The notes below the pieces were generated by a model. It was given only the letters and a program-made list of their open reading frames with translations, did not search any database and had not been told where the DNA came from. The position numbers and the translations under genes are program-made. From Prodigiosinella aquatilis (GTDB lineage: Bacteria; Pseudomonadota; Gammaproteobacteria; Enterobacterales; Enterobacteriaceae), in the NCBI GenBank assembly GCA_030388725.1, contig CP128857.1, positions 2,170,001 through 2,234,000 of the forward strand: DNA of 64,000 bases. The letters run 5' to 3'. This document shows, piece after piece, positions 51,544-59,657 of this stretch (positions within the stretch are counted from its first letter, which is position 1; each line of letters opens with the position of its first letter).

Positions 51544-52506
51544 TTAACTCGCCATCTTGTTAATTAAATCCATCATCTTGAGTCTGCTATCGGTTGAGAC
51601 TTTTCGGACTTCCAGCTCGATACCACGTTCATTAAGTTTCTTGAAGGCCTCAATGTCTTTCTCATCAATAGAAACGGCATTATTCACCTGGATTTTCCCC
51701 TGATGATAAGCCATACCACCAATGTTGACCGAAGTGATCTCGACACCGTTTTCCACCAGTTTAAGTACGTCAGTTGGGTTGGTGAAAAGTAGCATGACGC
51801 GGTCTGCGGCATATTTGGGATTGTTATAGACACGAATCGCTTTATCAACATCAACCACGTGAGCCGTGACCCCCGGTGGGGCGACTTGTGTCAGCAGCGT
51901 TCTACGAACGGTATCCGCTGCCACTTCATCACTGATAACGATAATGCGTTTAACGTTGGTTTCCTTTGTCCAGCGGGTGGCAACCTGCCCATGAATCAGA
52001 CGGTCATCAATACGGGCCAGACCGATTTTCATATGTCCACCAGCACCTGCCACGGGAACAGCCTTTGTTGTTGGTGATATTGCTTTGGGTGCCGACGGTT
52101 CTTCCGTATCGGCGGTTTTCAGTGCTTTTACCCCAGCACGGCCTGCTTCCACTGCAATGGCAACCAGTTCAGCGAATCCAGGGTTATCATCACGGGCCAT
52201 GAAAGTTTCCACCAGCATAGGAATATTTACCCCGGCAATAACTTCATGATTTTCTTTATCAGTAACGATACGGCTGGCTGCGTTAAACGGGCTCCCTCCC
52301 CAGGTATCAACCAAAAAAAGTACGCCTTGAGATGTATCCAGTTCAGATAATTTGACCTGGTATTTCTCAATTAATATTTCAGCATTTTCTCCGGGCACGA
52401 AATCCATCCAGGCAACGTTGTTCTGTTCGCCGAGAATCATTTCAGCTGTTTTTAACAGCGGACCGGCAGTGGCTCCGTGAGTGCACAACATAATCGCAAT
52501 ACTCAC
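51544..52506 (-). CDS. manX: Mannose PTS fused IIAB component
   Basis: This 320-residue cytoplasmic phosphotransfer protein has a IIA domain (about 1-135) with the HPr-phosphorylated histidine in CTHGATAG (about H10), an Ala/Pro-rich linker (about 136-155), and a IIB domain (about 158-320) with the histidine in DDRLIHGQVA (about H175). It passes phosphate to the sugar carried by ManYZ. A long perfect hairpin lies in its probable leader (52560-52594). Confidence 0.97.
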   Translation of the reverse strand: MSIAIMLCTHGATAGPLLKTAEMILGEQNNVAWMDFVPGENAEILIEKYQVKLSELDTSQGVLFLVDTWGGSPFNAASRIVTDKENHEVIAGVNIPMLVETFMARDDNPGFAELVAIAVEAGRAGVKALKTADTEEPSAPKAISPTTKAVPVAGAGGHMKIGLARIDDRLIHGQVATRWTKETNVKRIIVISDEVAADTVRRTLLTQVAPPGVTAHVVDVDKAIRVYNNPKYAADRVMLLFTNPTDVLKLVENGVEITSVNIGGMAYHQGKIQVNNAVSIDEKDIEAFKKLNERGIELEVRKVSTDSRLKMMDLINKMAS

Positions 52507-53340
52507 TTGCTACCTCCTCATTAGTCACTATCTCGTAGAGTGTGTAATGTGTCAGATAATGCGGATAAATCATCGGGATGAATTTTTATCCGCAGTGATA
52601 TCAGTATGGTCGTAAGAAACTTTCTTGCTTATTTTTTTGATACAAAAATATATGTATGGCATCGCACTATTCATGAATCGATTCAGGTTGTTCCTTGTTC
52701 AATGGTTTACCTCAAACAGTGAGTCGATTGATCCGGGAATCGGACTGAGCTCGCTATCTCCATGCGTATATGATGTGTTGTAACGGTTGAATGTTAGTGC
52801 AATCAACCTGTTTGTATATATACCCATCATCTTTCAAGTTGCCGCTTGTCGTCTGCCTCCAGTAGCTCGATTGCTGTCTTCCTGCATCCTGAAATTTATG
52901 AAGCATATTATATGCCTACCGAAACAGACGCGAGCATGCATTAGCGGGATTTATTTTACGGAGTGAAAAAATAAATTATGTGATATCGCTCCATAATTAG
53001 AGGAACGATGAGTGATCTGTTATGCAAATATGGAATAACTCACTGAGATGTTACAAATTTACGCCCAAAAACAGTGATTGAGAAAATCTTTGTGAAAAGG
53101 ATAAACAACCTGATAAAGTTGATATCCCTAATATTTCAGAGGAGTTTCGGGCGGACGCCCATCCCATGGACTGTCACCGACGATTTTTTCTCTTTATGTC
53201 AGCCTTTGCTGGCGTTTTTCCTTTTCCTTCAATCAGCTGTTTTGGTCATCCTTGGCATTTTGCTGATTCCGTTTTCTTATTAATTTTCCCTATTGCAGTG
53301 ACATCGTTGTCATTTGCTCGTTCATTTCCTGGAGTCTGAC
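52507..53340. other. 0.8-kb gap between manX and yoaE
   Basis: No gene is supported. Near manX there is a strong hairpin at 52560-52594, TGCGGATAAA / TTTATCCGCA, with TCATC/GATGA nested inside. A degenerate repeat lies at about 52817-52905. The 200 bases before yoaE form a T-rich leader (GGGCGGACGCCC near 53148-53159 and CAGCCTTTGCTG near 53200), whose role I cannot name. Confidence 0.5.
52817..52905. repeat. Degenerate intergenic repeat of the soft-rot enterobacterial type
   Basis: The left end TATACCCATCATCTTTCAAG TTGC and the right part CTTCCTGCATCCTGAAATTT resemble the two ends of a palindromic intergenic element that I recall as common in Pectobacterium, Serratia and Yersinia genomes (ends of the type TATACCC...TTCAAGTTGC). 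The copy lacks a clean right terminus, so it seems decayed. No second copy was seen in this window. Confidence 0.4.
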
Positions 53341-54894
53341 ATGGAATTTTTGCTGGATCCTTCAATCTGGGCAGGCTTACTGACGTTGGTGGTACTCGAA
53401 ATTGTCTTGGGTATCGATAATCTGGTTTTCGTCGCCATACTGGCAGATAAACTTCCGCCAAAACAACGTGATAAAGCGCGCATTATCGGTTTATTACTGG
53501 CGTTGCTGATGCGACTTGGATTGCTCTCGTTGATTTCATGGATGGTGACGCTAACCCGGATATTATTTCATGTAGGTAATTTCAGTTTCTCCGGCCGCGA
53601 TTTGATTCTGCTCGTCGGGGGGGTATTTTTATTGTTTAAAGCCACGATGGAGCTGCACGAGCGGTTAGAAAATCGACCACCCGATGTAAATGATGGACGA
53701 ACCCATGCCAGCTTTTGGGTGGTTGTGGCGCAGATAGTGATTCTGGATGCGGTTTTTTCATTGGATGCTGTGATTACCGCAGTAGGTATGGTTAATCACC
53801 TTGGTATCATGATGACGGCGGTGGTGATTGCCATGGGCATGATGCTATTGGCTTCCAAACCATTGACTCGTTTTGTAAATGCTCATCAGACGGTGGTGGT
53901 TCTGTGCCTGAGTTTCCTGCTGATGATTGGTTTGAGTCTGGTGGCTGAAGGTTTTGGTTTCCATATTCCTAAAGGCTATCTGTATGCGGCGATCGGTTTC
54001 TCCATTCTTATTGAGATGTTTAATCAGATAGCCCGTCATAACTTTATCAAGCATCAATCACATCGTCCGATGCGTGAGCGTACAGCTGAAGCCATTTTGC
54101 GCTTGATGGGCGCTCGCAAAGCCATGATTGAGCATGATGAGGCTCAGCCACTGCTGAAGTCCGAAGAGACATTCGCTGAGGAAGAGCGTTACATGATTAG
54201 TGGTGTGTTGACACTGGCTTCCCGAACATTACGTAGTGTCATGACACCACGCACGGATATTTCCTGGGTAAACTGCGAGCGTTCGGTTGAGGCAATCCGC
54301 ATACAATTGCTAGATACGCCGCACAGTTTGTTTCCGGTGTGCCGGGGTGAGTTGGATGAACTGGTTGGGGTAGTGCGCGCCAAAGATTTGCTGGTTGCTT
54401 TGGAAGAACATGCGGATGTCGAAAATTTTGCTGCCGCCAACCCACCAATTGTTGTACCGGAGACGCTTGACGTCATTAATTTGTTGCCGGTATTGCGCCG
54501 GGCAAAGGGCAGTTTAGTCATGGTAAGCAACGAATTTGGCGTTATACAAGGGCTGGTGACACCATTGGACGTGCTTGAAGCGATTGCCGGTGAATTTCCT
54601 GATGAAGACGAAACACTGGATATTGTGGCAGATGGCAATGGCTGGCTGGTGAAAGGGGGAACGGCGCTACACGCATTGCAGCAGGTACTCAACAGCAGCG
54701 AGCTGGTGGACCCGAAAGAAGATTACACCTCGTTGGCAGGGTTGCTGCTGGCGCACAGTGATGAATTTCCGAAAGTGGGGGATATTGTTGAGCTGCATCG
54801 ACTGCGTTTCCAGGTTATAGCGGCGACAGACTATCGAGTTGAGCTGGTCCGGGTTGAACGTATTTCAGACCCGGTTCGGGAAGACGCGCGTTAA
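53341..54894 (+). CDS. yoaE: YoaE: TerC-family membrane protein with CBS and CorC domains
   Basis: This 517-residue protein has an N-terminal TerC domain (about 1-225, seven hydrophobic segments, with the conserved GIDNLVF and DAVFSLDAVITA acidic motifs), a CBS-domain pair (about 300-425) and a C-terminal CorC/HlyC domain (about 435-510). TerC proteins are linked to metal-ion (often Mn2+) handling, but the role of YoaE is unproven. GGAG precedes the ATG at 53341; the frame's earlier ATG at 53314 lacks a ribosome site. It converges with sdaA. Confidence 0.93.
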   Translation: MEFLLDPSIWAGLLTLVVLEIVLGIDNLVFVAILADKLPPKQRDKARIIGLLLALLMRLGLLSLISWMVTLTRILFHVGNFSFSGRDLILLVGGVFLLFKATMELHERLENRPPDVNDGRTHASFWVVVAQIVILDAVFSLDAVITAVGMVNHLGIMMTAVVIAMGMMLLASKPLTRFVNAHQTVVVLCLSFLLMIGLSLVAEGFGFHIPKGYLYAAIGFSILIEMFNQIARHNFIKHQSHRPMRERTAEAILRLMGARKAMIEHDEAQPLLKSEETFAEEERYMISGVLTLASRTLRSVMTPRTDISWVNCERSVEAIRIQLLDTPHSLFPVCRGELDELVGVVRAKDLLVALEEHADVENFAAANPPIVVPETLDVINLLPVLRRAKGSLVMVSNEFGVIQGLVTPLDVLEAIAGEFPDEDETLDIVADGNGWLVKGGTALHALQQVLNSSELVDPKEDYTSLAGLLLAHSDEFPKVGDIVELHRLRFQVIAATDYRVELVRVERISDPVREDAR

Positions 54895-54966
54895 TTGCCA
54901 GATAGTGGATAGAAGAACGTGTTACCAGCACTGTAATGCTGATCATTTGGACGTGATATTAAGGGA

Positions 54967-55007
54967 GCATACGGATGCCGTTACCTGATGGATGCTGCTC
55001 CGTATGC
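54967..55007. other. Inverted repeat between yoaE and sdaA
   Basis: GCATACGGA (54967-54975) and TCCGTATGC (54999-55007) pair perfectly over a 23-base loop, in the 219-base gap between convergent genes. No T tract follows closely, so termination is uncertain. Confidence 0.5.
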
Positions 55008-55113
55008 CATACCTGGTTTTAGCCTTAATGGGCGAGTATGGCGACTACCCGTGTCAGATTTGATCAATTGAACGATGAAATGATGTGCTAACGACGGGTG
55101 TCGAAAATGGTAG

Positions 55114-56475
55114 TTAGTCGCACTGTACCTTGATTGCCAGACCACCTCGCGAGGTTTCTCGATATTTGGCGTTCATGTCTTTACCTGTTTCGTACATGGT
55201 TTCTATCACTTTATCCAGCGAAACGCGTGGTTCGGTGGTACGACGCATTGCCATACGAGTGGCATTAATGGCTTTTACTGAAGCGATTGCATTGCGTTCA
55301 ATGCAGGGAACCTGTACCTGACCGGCAACCGGATCGCAGGTTAACCCCAGATTGTGTTCCATCCCGATTTCCGCAGCGACGCACACTTGTTCTGGACTGG
55401 CACCCAGCAATTCTGCCAGTCCGGCCGCTGCCATTGAGCAGGCTACCCCGACTTCTCCCTGACAACCCACTTCTGCGCCGGAAATCGAGGCGTTCATTTT
55501 GTAGAGTGTACCGATGGCACCGGCTGCCAGGAAATAACGCAGATAGATTCCCGGACCTACTGGTTCAATAAAATGATCATAATAAGCCAGTACGGCGGGG
55601 ACGATACCGCAAGCACCGTTGGTGGGGGCGGTGACGACACGTCCGCCTGCAGCGTTTTCTTCATTGACTGCCAGCGCAAACATATTAACCCAATCCACTA
55701 CATTCATCGGGTCGTTAGACAGTTTGTCAGAAGAGACTAACATACGGCGTAATGCCGCGGCTCGACGGGGAACCCGTAACGGACCAGGTAGTACGCCTTC
55801 AGTATTTATGCCACGATCAATACAGGCACGCATGGTTTGCCAGATGGCAGCAAAATAGTCGTCAATTTCCTGACGGCTATGCAGTGCCAGTTCATTACGC
55901 ATCATCATGCCGGAGATGGATAAACCGCCTTGTTTGCAGTGGGCCAGTATCTCCAGTGCATAGCGATAAGGGTGTGGTACGCTAATGGTGCTCTCAATGG
56001 TTTTACCGAAGTTGGCTTCATCCACAATAAAACCGCCACCAATGGAATAGTAGGTTTTGCTGAAGAGGGTTTTGTTACCGGCAAAAGCAGTGATAGTCAT
56101 TCCATTTTCGTGCAAGGGTAAATTTTCACTGCGGAAAACCATCCCACCTTCACGGGGAAAATCGACCTCATGCTCGGCGGATAACAGCAGTCGTTCGCGC
56201 TGCTCTACATCGCGGATGAAAGCGGGAATCGCATCAATATCCACTGTATCTGGCATATTCCCCGCCAGACCAAGGATAATTGCAATATCGGTGTGGTGCC
56301 CTTTGCCAGTTAATGAAAGGGAACCATAGACGTCAATTGATACGCGAGTGGTGGCGACCAATAGCGATGCCTGTTTTAATTCATCGACAAATTGCTTACC
56401 GGCTTTCATCGGTCCAACCGTATGAGAGCTAGAGGGGCCAATACCGATTTTGAACATGTCGAATACGCTTATCAC
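55114..56475 (-). CDS. sdaA: L-serine deaminase (L-serine ammonia-lyase)
   Basis: This 453-residue Fe-S enzyme converts serine to pyruvate and ammonia. It has an N-terminal beta domain (about 1-150; DMFKIGIGPSSSHTVGPMKAG) and a catalytic alpha domain. The cluster cysteines lie in GACGIVPAV, GCQGEVGVACSM and CDPVAGQVQVPC. Length and sequence match E. coli SdaA (454). The 306 bases upstream (56476-56781) hold its promoter and show no gene. Confidence 0.96.
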   Translation of the reverse strand: MISVFDMFKIGIGPSSSHTVGPMKAGKQFVDELKQASLLVATTRVSIDVYGSLSLTGKGHHTDIAIILGLAGNMPDTVDIDAIPAFIRDVEQRERLLLSAEHEVDFPREGGMVFRSENLPLHENGMTITAFAGNKTLFSKTYYSIGGGFIVDEANFGKTIESTISVPHPYRYALEILAHCKQGGLSISGMMMRNELALHSRQEIDDYFAAIWQTMRACIDRGINTEGVLPGPLRVPRRAAALRRMLVSSDKLSNDPMNVVDWVNMFALAVNEENAAGGRVVTAPTNGACGIVPAVLAYYDHFIEPVGPGIYLRYFLAAGAIGTLYKMNASISGAEVGCQGEVGVACSMAAAGLAELLGASPEQVCVAAEIGMEHNLGLTCDPVAGQVQVPCIERNAIASVKAINATRMAMRRTTEPRVSLDKVIETMYETGKDMNAKYRETSRGGLAIKVQCD

Positions 56476-56781
56476 ACTGAAACTCCTTTAAAAGCGCAGG
56501 ATGCTGCCGATGGCTAGAATAAAGCTCGATGGATCGCCGCTATTGTAGAGAGGAGTATACTGACATGTTCTTTTTTTCGCATGAAATAAACTTATGCCAT
56601 CTTGCAATAGAACTTATAGTACATCTGTTTTGTTTAGGGGAAAAAGGTGGGTTAGGTTGCAATTAGCATGCAGGGCAAAATAAATACCACTAATAGATTA
56701 AGCTGTTATTGAAATGCTATGAACATAAGAGCGCAATCGTCAATTATCCGCGCAATAAAGCGCAAGATCTCTACTGGCTGA
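56476..56781. other. Gap between sdaA and nudL
   Basis: This 306-base region holds the sdaA promoter (minus strand) and the nudL 3' end. I see no gene, no clear operator and no strong terminator; GCGCAATAAAGCGC near 56751-56764 is a short hairpin without a T tract. Confidence 0.4.
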
Positions 56782-57393
56782 TTAGGATACCTGTAATGCA
56801 AGCTGACAGATGATCGTGGCAGTCAGTCCCCAAACAAACTGTTGCTGATACCATGATAGATAAATCCGATGACGCTGTTGATTTCGTTCAATGTCCAATG
56901 AATGGTAACGGGCCAGAGAAAATGCTTCGTAGAGCGGTATTTCAAATAGCTCGGCAACCTCATCTTCGCTGGGATGAAACGGTGTATCTGCTGGTAATAA
57001 GCCAATGACGGGCGTGACCTGATAGCCACTGCTGCTGTCCAGTGCGGGCAACGTGCCTAGTATCTGAACCGCGTTGGGTGATATTGCAACTTCTTCCTGA
57101 GCCTCGCGTAATGCGGTTTCGATCAGAGAGCTATCTCCCGGATCGGCAGCACCGCCGGGAAAGGCGACCTGTCCGGCATGTTTCCGCAACCAGGGTGCAC
57201 GGCGGGTAAGCAGTAATGTGGGTTCGGCACGACGAATAATTGGCACCAGTACCGCTGCATGGCGATGATTACGGGCAGGGGTCAGCAAAGGTGCGCTTTG
57301 CAATTGAAAACGGGTGATGAACCGTTCCAGACTAAACGGCTGTTGCAATGGGTAAGGGTGTAACAAGTTGTGTTCCATTATTGAATGTGTCAC
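56782..57393 (-). CDS. nudL: Nudix CoA/NADH pyrophosphatase family protein NudL
   Basis: This 203-residue Nudix hydrolase of the CoA-pyrophosphatase type (E. coli YeaB/NudL) has the Nudix box GGAADPGDSSLIETALREAQEEVAI (about 80-104, written over its span) preceded by the family signature LRKHAGQVAFPGG. The start is a GTG whose GTGA overlaps the pabB stop by four bases, giving translational coupling. An ATG five codons later (57378) is the alternative. Confidence 0.9.
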   Translation of the reverse strand: MTHSIMEHNLLHPYPLQQPFSLERFITRFQLQSAPLLTPARNHRHAAVLVPIIRRAEPTLLLTRRAPWLRKHAGQVAFPGGAADPGDSSLIETALREAQEEVAISPNAVQILGTLPALDSSSGYQVTPVIGLLPADTPFHPSEDEVAELFEIPLYEAFSLARYHSLDIERNQQRHRIYLSWYQQQFVWGLTATIICQLALQVS

Positions 57394-58781
57394 GAATCAA
57401 TGCCTGTTTTGTCCGGAATAGTTTGTTCTAGTAACGGCAAAATCCGTCCAACTTTGTCAAACGTTTCCTGATATTCCGATTGCTCCTGACTGTCGGCGAC
57501 AATGCCGCCACCTGCCCAGCAGTAAATCGTGTGTTGAGCGGTGACCAGGGTACGGATAGTAATATTGGTATCCATTGTGCCACAGACGCTCAAATAACCA
57601 ATACTGCCACAATATGCAGTACGTCGCTGTGGCTCCAGTTCTTCTATAATCTCCATCGCTCGGACTTTTGGTGCGCCGGTAATAGAACCACCGGGAAAAC
57701 AGGCTCGAAGCAGATCCGTGGCGTGTTGGTGGTCCGGTAGTGTGGCTTCAATGGTGCTGACGAGATGATGTACTGCCGGGAATGGCTCAATGATGAACAA
57801 TTCAGGGACGCTGACAGTACCAGGAACAGCCACCCGGCCAATGTCGTTGCGCAGCAGATCGACAATCATAAGATTCTCTGCTCGGTCTTTGTCTGATGAT
57901 GCCAGCCGCTCAGCTTGTTTGGCATCCTCTTTCGCATCAGCTAATCGCGGCAATGTCCCTTTGATTGGGCGCGTTTGGATCTGGTTATCATGCAACCACA
58001 AAAAACGTTCGGGCGAGGTGCTGATGATCGTGTTTTCCGGTAGCCGGAGAAAGGCGGAAAACGGTGCGCGATTACTGGCTGAAAGACGCAGAAATGCCTG
58101 CCACTCATCGCCGTCGTAATGTGCGTGGAAACGTTGTGTCAGATTGACCTGATAACAATCACCAGCGTGCAGATAATCCTGAATACGGCGGAATTTTTCA
58201 CCGTACTGCTGCCGGGACATATTGGCTTGCCAGGGACTACTGAGCCTGAAATCACGGGAGTGAACCGCGGCAGGCAGCGCATTAAGCCAGGTTAGTCGGG
58301 CATCGGGATTGCCATGTACCACCAGTGTCAAGGTTTGCTTATGGTGGTCGGCAATCAATGCCCAGTCATAGAGCCCTACAGCCATATCCGGTACATCGAT
58401 ATCCTGAAGGGCAATACTGGGGATTCGCTCTACCCGGCGTCCTAAGTCATAACCAAACAATCCCAGTGCACCGCCCTGAAAGGGGAAATCAGGATGGGAG
58501 TCCGCGTGAAGGCCGAGTGTGTCCATCTGCTGTTTTAGCAGACTGAATGGGTCTTGTTCAGAAATATGACAGTGACCATCTGCATCAATTTCGGTGCCGT
58601 TTCCACGGGTCTGCAAGGTGACTAATGGATCGGCGACAAGTATGTCGAACCGGTTATGCACGTGTTCAGCGAAGCCGGAATGCAACAGCATCGACCAGGG
58701 ACGGTGTGATAATGCAGCGAAAAGCGTTAATAAAGCATCAGGCTGGTATGGAAGTGCATGGTAGACTATCGGGGTTCGCAT
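57390..58781 (-). CDS. pabB: Aminodeoxychorismate synthase component I
   Basis: This 463-residue enzyme combines chorismate with ammonia (from PabA) to give 4-amino-4-deoxychorismate for folate. The lysine of PIKGTLPR distinguishes PabB from anthranilate synthase, which has alanine there. GDCYQVNLTQRF and GGSITGAPKVRAMEII are further chorismate-binding motifs. It is followed by nudL with a 4-base overlap, the E. coli pabB-nudL order. Confidence 0.96.
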   Translation of the reverse strand: MRTPIVYHALPYQPDALLTLFAALSHRPWSMLLHSGFAEHVHNRFDILVADPLVTLQTRGNGTEIDADGHCHISEQDPFSLLKQQMDTLGLHADSHPDFPFQGGALGLFGYDLGRRVERIPSIALQDIDVPDMAVGLYDWALIADHHKQTLTLVVHGNPDARLTWLNALPAAVHSRDFRLSSPWQANMSRQQYGEKFRRIQDYLHAGDCYQVNLTQRFHAHYDGDEWQAFLRLSASNRAPFSAFLRLPENTIISTSPERFLWLHDNQIQTRPIKGTLPRLADAKEDAKQAERLASSDKDRAENLMIVDLLRNDIGRVAVPGTVSVPELFIIEPFPAVHHLVSTIEATLPDHQHATDLLRACFPGGSITGAPKVRAMEIIEELEPQRRTAYCGSIGYLSVCGTMDTNITIRTLVTAQHTIYCWAGGGIVADSQEQSEYQETFDKVGRILPLLEQTIPDKTGIDS

Positions 58782-58931
58782 AGGTTCTCGGTTCTTATCA
58801 TGCTGATGGCCGGAGTATGTGGTTAATGTAGATTAATGGCCAATTTCAGGCATGTAAGCGTACCATAAATTGTAGGCATACGGCGCAGCCGTACAACGTA
58901 TCATGATGAAAACCGTTTCAGGAGAATAACA

Positions 58932-59129
58932 ATGTACGCAGGTACCCCGGCGTTGACGCATGAACAGCAACAGCAGGCAGTGGAGGAAATTCACGCGCTT
59001 ATGGCTGAAGGTTTAAGTAGTGGTGAAGCAATCGCCCTGGTTGCTGCGGCGCTACGTCAGAACCATCAGGGGGATAACGTTTCCGCCATGTTTGATGACG
59101 AAGATGATGAGAATGCGGACCAGGAATAA
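58932..59129 (+). CDS. yoaH: YoaH family protein (UPF0181)
   Basis: This 65-residue acidic protein has a helical N-terminal half (LTHEQQQQAVEEIHALMAEG), a conserved SSGEAIALVA segment and an acidic tail (DDEDDENADQE). It is orthologous to E. coli YoaH, of unknown function, and is divergent from pabB as there. TTTCAGGAGAATAAC gives a good ribosome site. Confidence 0.9.
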   Translation: MYAGTPALTHEQQQQAVEEIHALMAEGLSSGEAIALVAAALRQNHQGDNVSAMFDDEDDENADQE

Positions 59130-59147
59130 CACCGCATTCTCTGTCAG

Positions 59148-59492
59148 TCAGATCGCCGCAATAGCTTTGATTTCGATCTTAAATCGCGGGTTCATCAGTT
59201 TTGCCTGTACGGTGCAGCGAACCGGGGCACTGCCGGAAACAACCCAGGCATCCCAGGCGACATTCATGGCCGCAAAGTCCCCTGCATCAGCCAGAAAAAT
59301 GGTGACATCCAACAGACGGCTTTTATCCGTTCCTGCCTGTTGTAAAACACTATCCAGTGCAGCCAGCGCGTTTTCAGTCTGCGCCTGTGCATCTTCATCC
59401 AGATTTTCCGGCACGCTGGTATAGTACAACGTGTGATTGTAAATGACAGCATCCGACCAGCGTTGTTCTGGATTGATGTGGGTGATTGACAT
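59148..59492 (-). CDS. yoaB: RidA-superfamily protein YoaB
   Basis: This 114-residue protein of the YjgF/YER057c/UK114 (RidA) fold aligns fully with E. coli YoaB. The family's active-site arginine is retained in APVRCTVQA (about 88), so enamine/imine deaminase-like activity is possible but unproven. I start it at 59492, matching the E. coli length; the adjacent ATG at 59495 is equally usable. It converges with yoaH. Confidence 0.9.
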   Translation of the reverse strand: MSITHINPEQRWSDAVIYNHTLYYTSVPENLDEDAQAQTENALAALDSVLQQAGTDKSRLLDVTIFLADAGDFAAMNVAWDAWVVSGSAPVRCTVQAKLMNPRFKIEIKAIAAI

Positions 59493-59657
59493 CATTGGTG
59501 ACCTCGTATTCAGCCATGACAATAAAGTGCATGAGACTACCATATTCTTTCACCACTGCATTCTTTAGCGGTTGATTAAAGTGGTGCCCTGAGGACAGGC
59601 TTGACATAATCAGCCTCCAATATCCGTTCTGGAACATCAGAAATCAAGAGAGGCAGA

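Noticed and set aside
53074..53283. 69-codon open frame before yoaE with a hydrophobic C-terminal half
   Set aside because: Hydrophobicity comes from the T-rich leader. There is no good start, and the frame ends in the yoaE upstream region.
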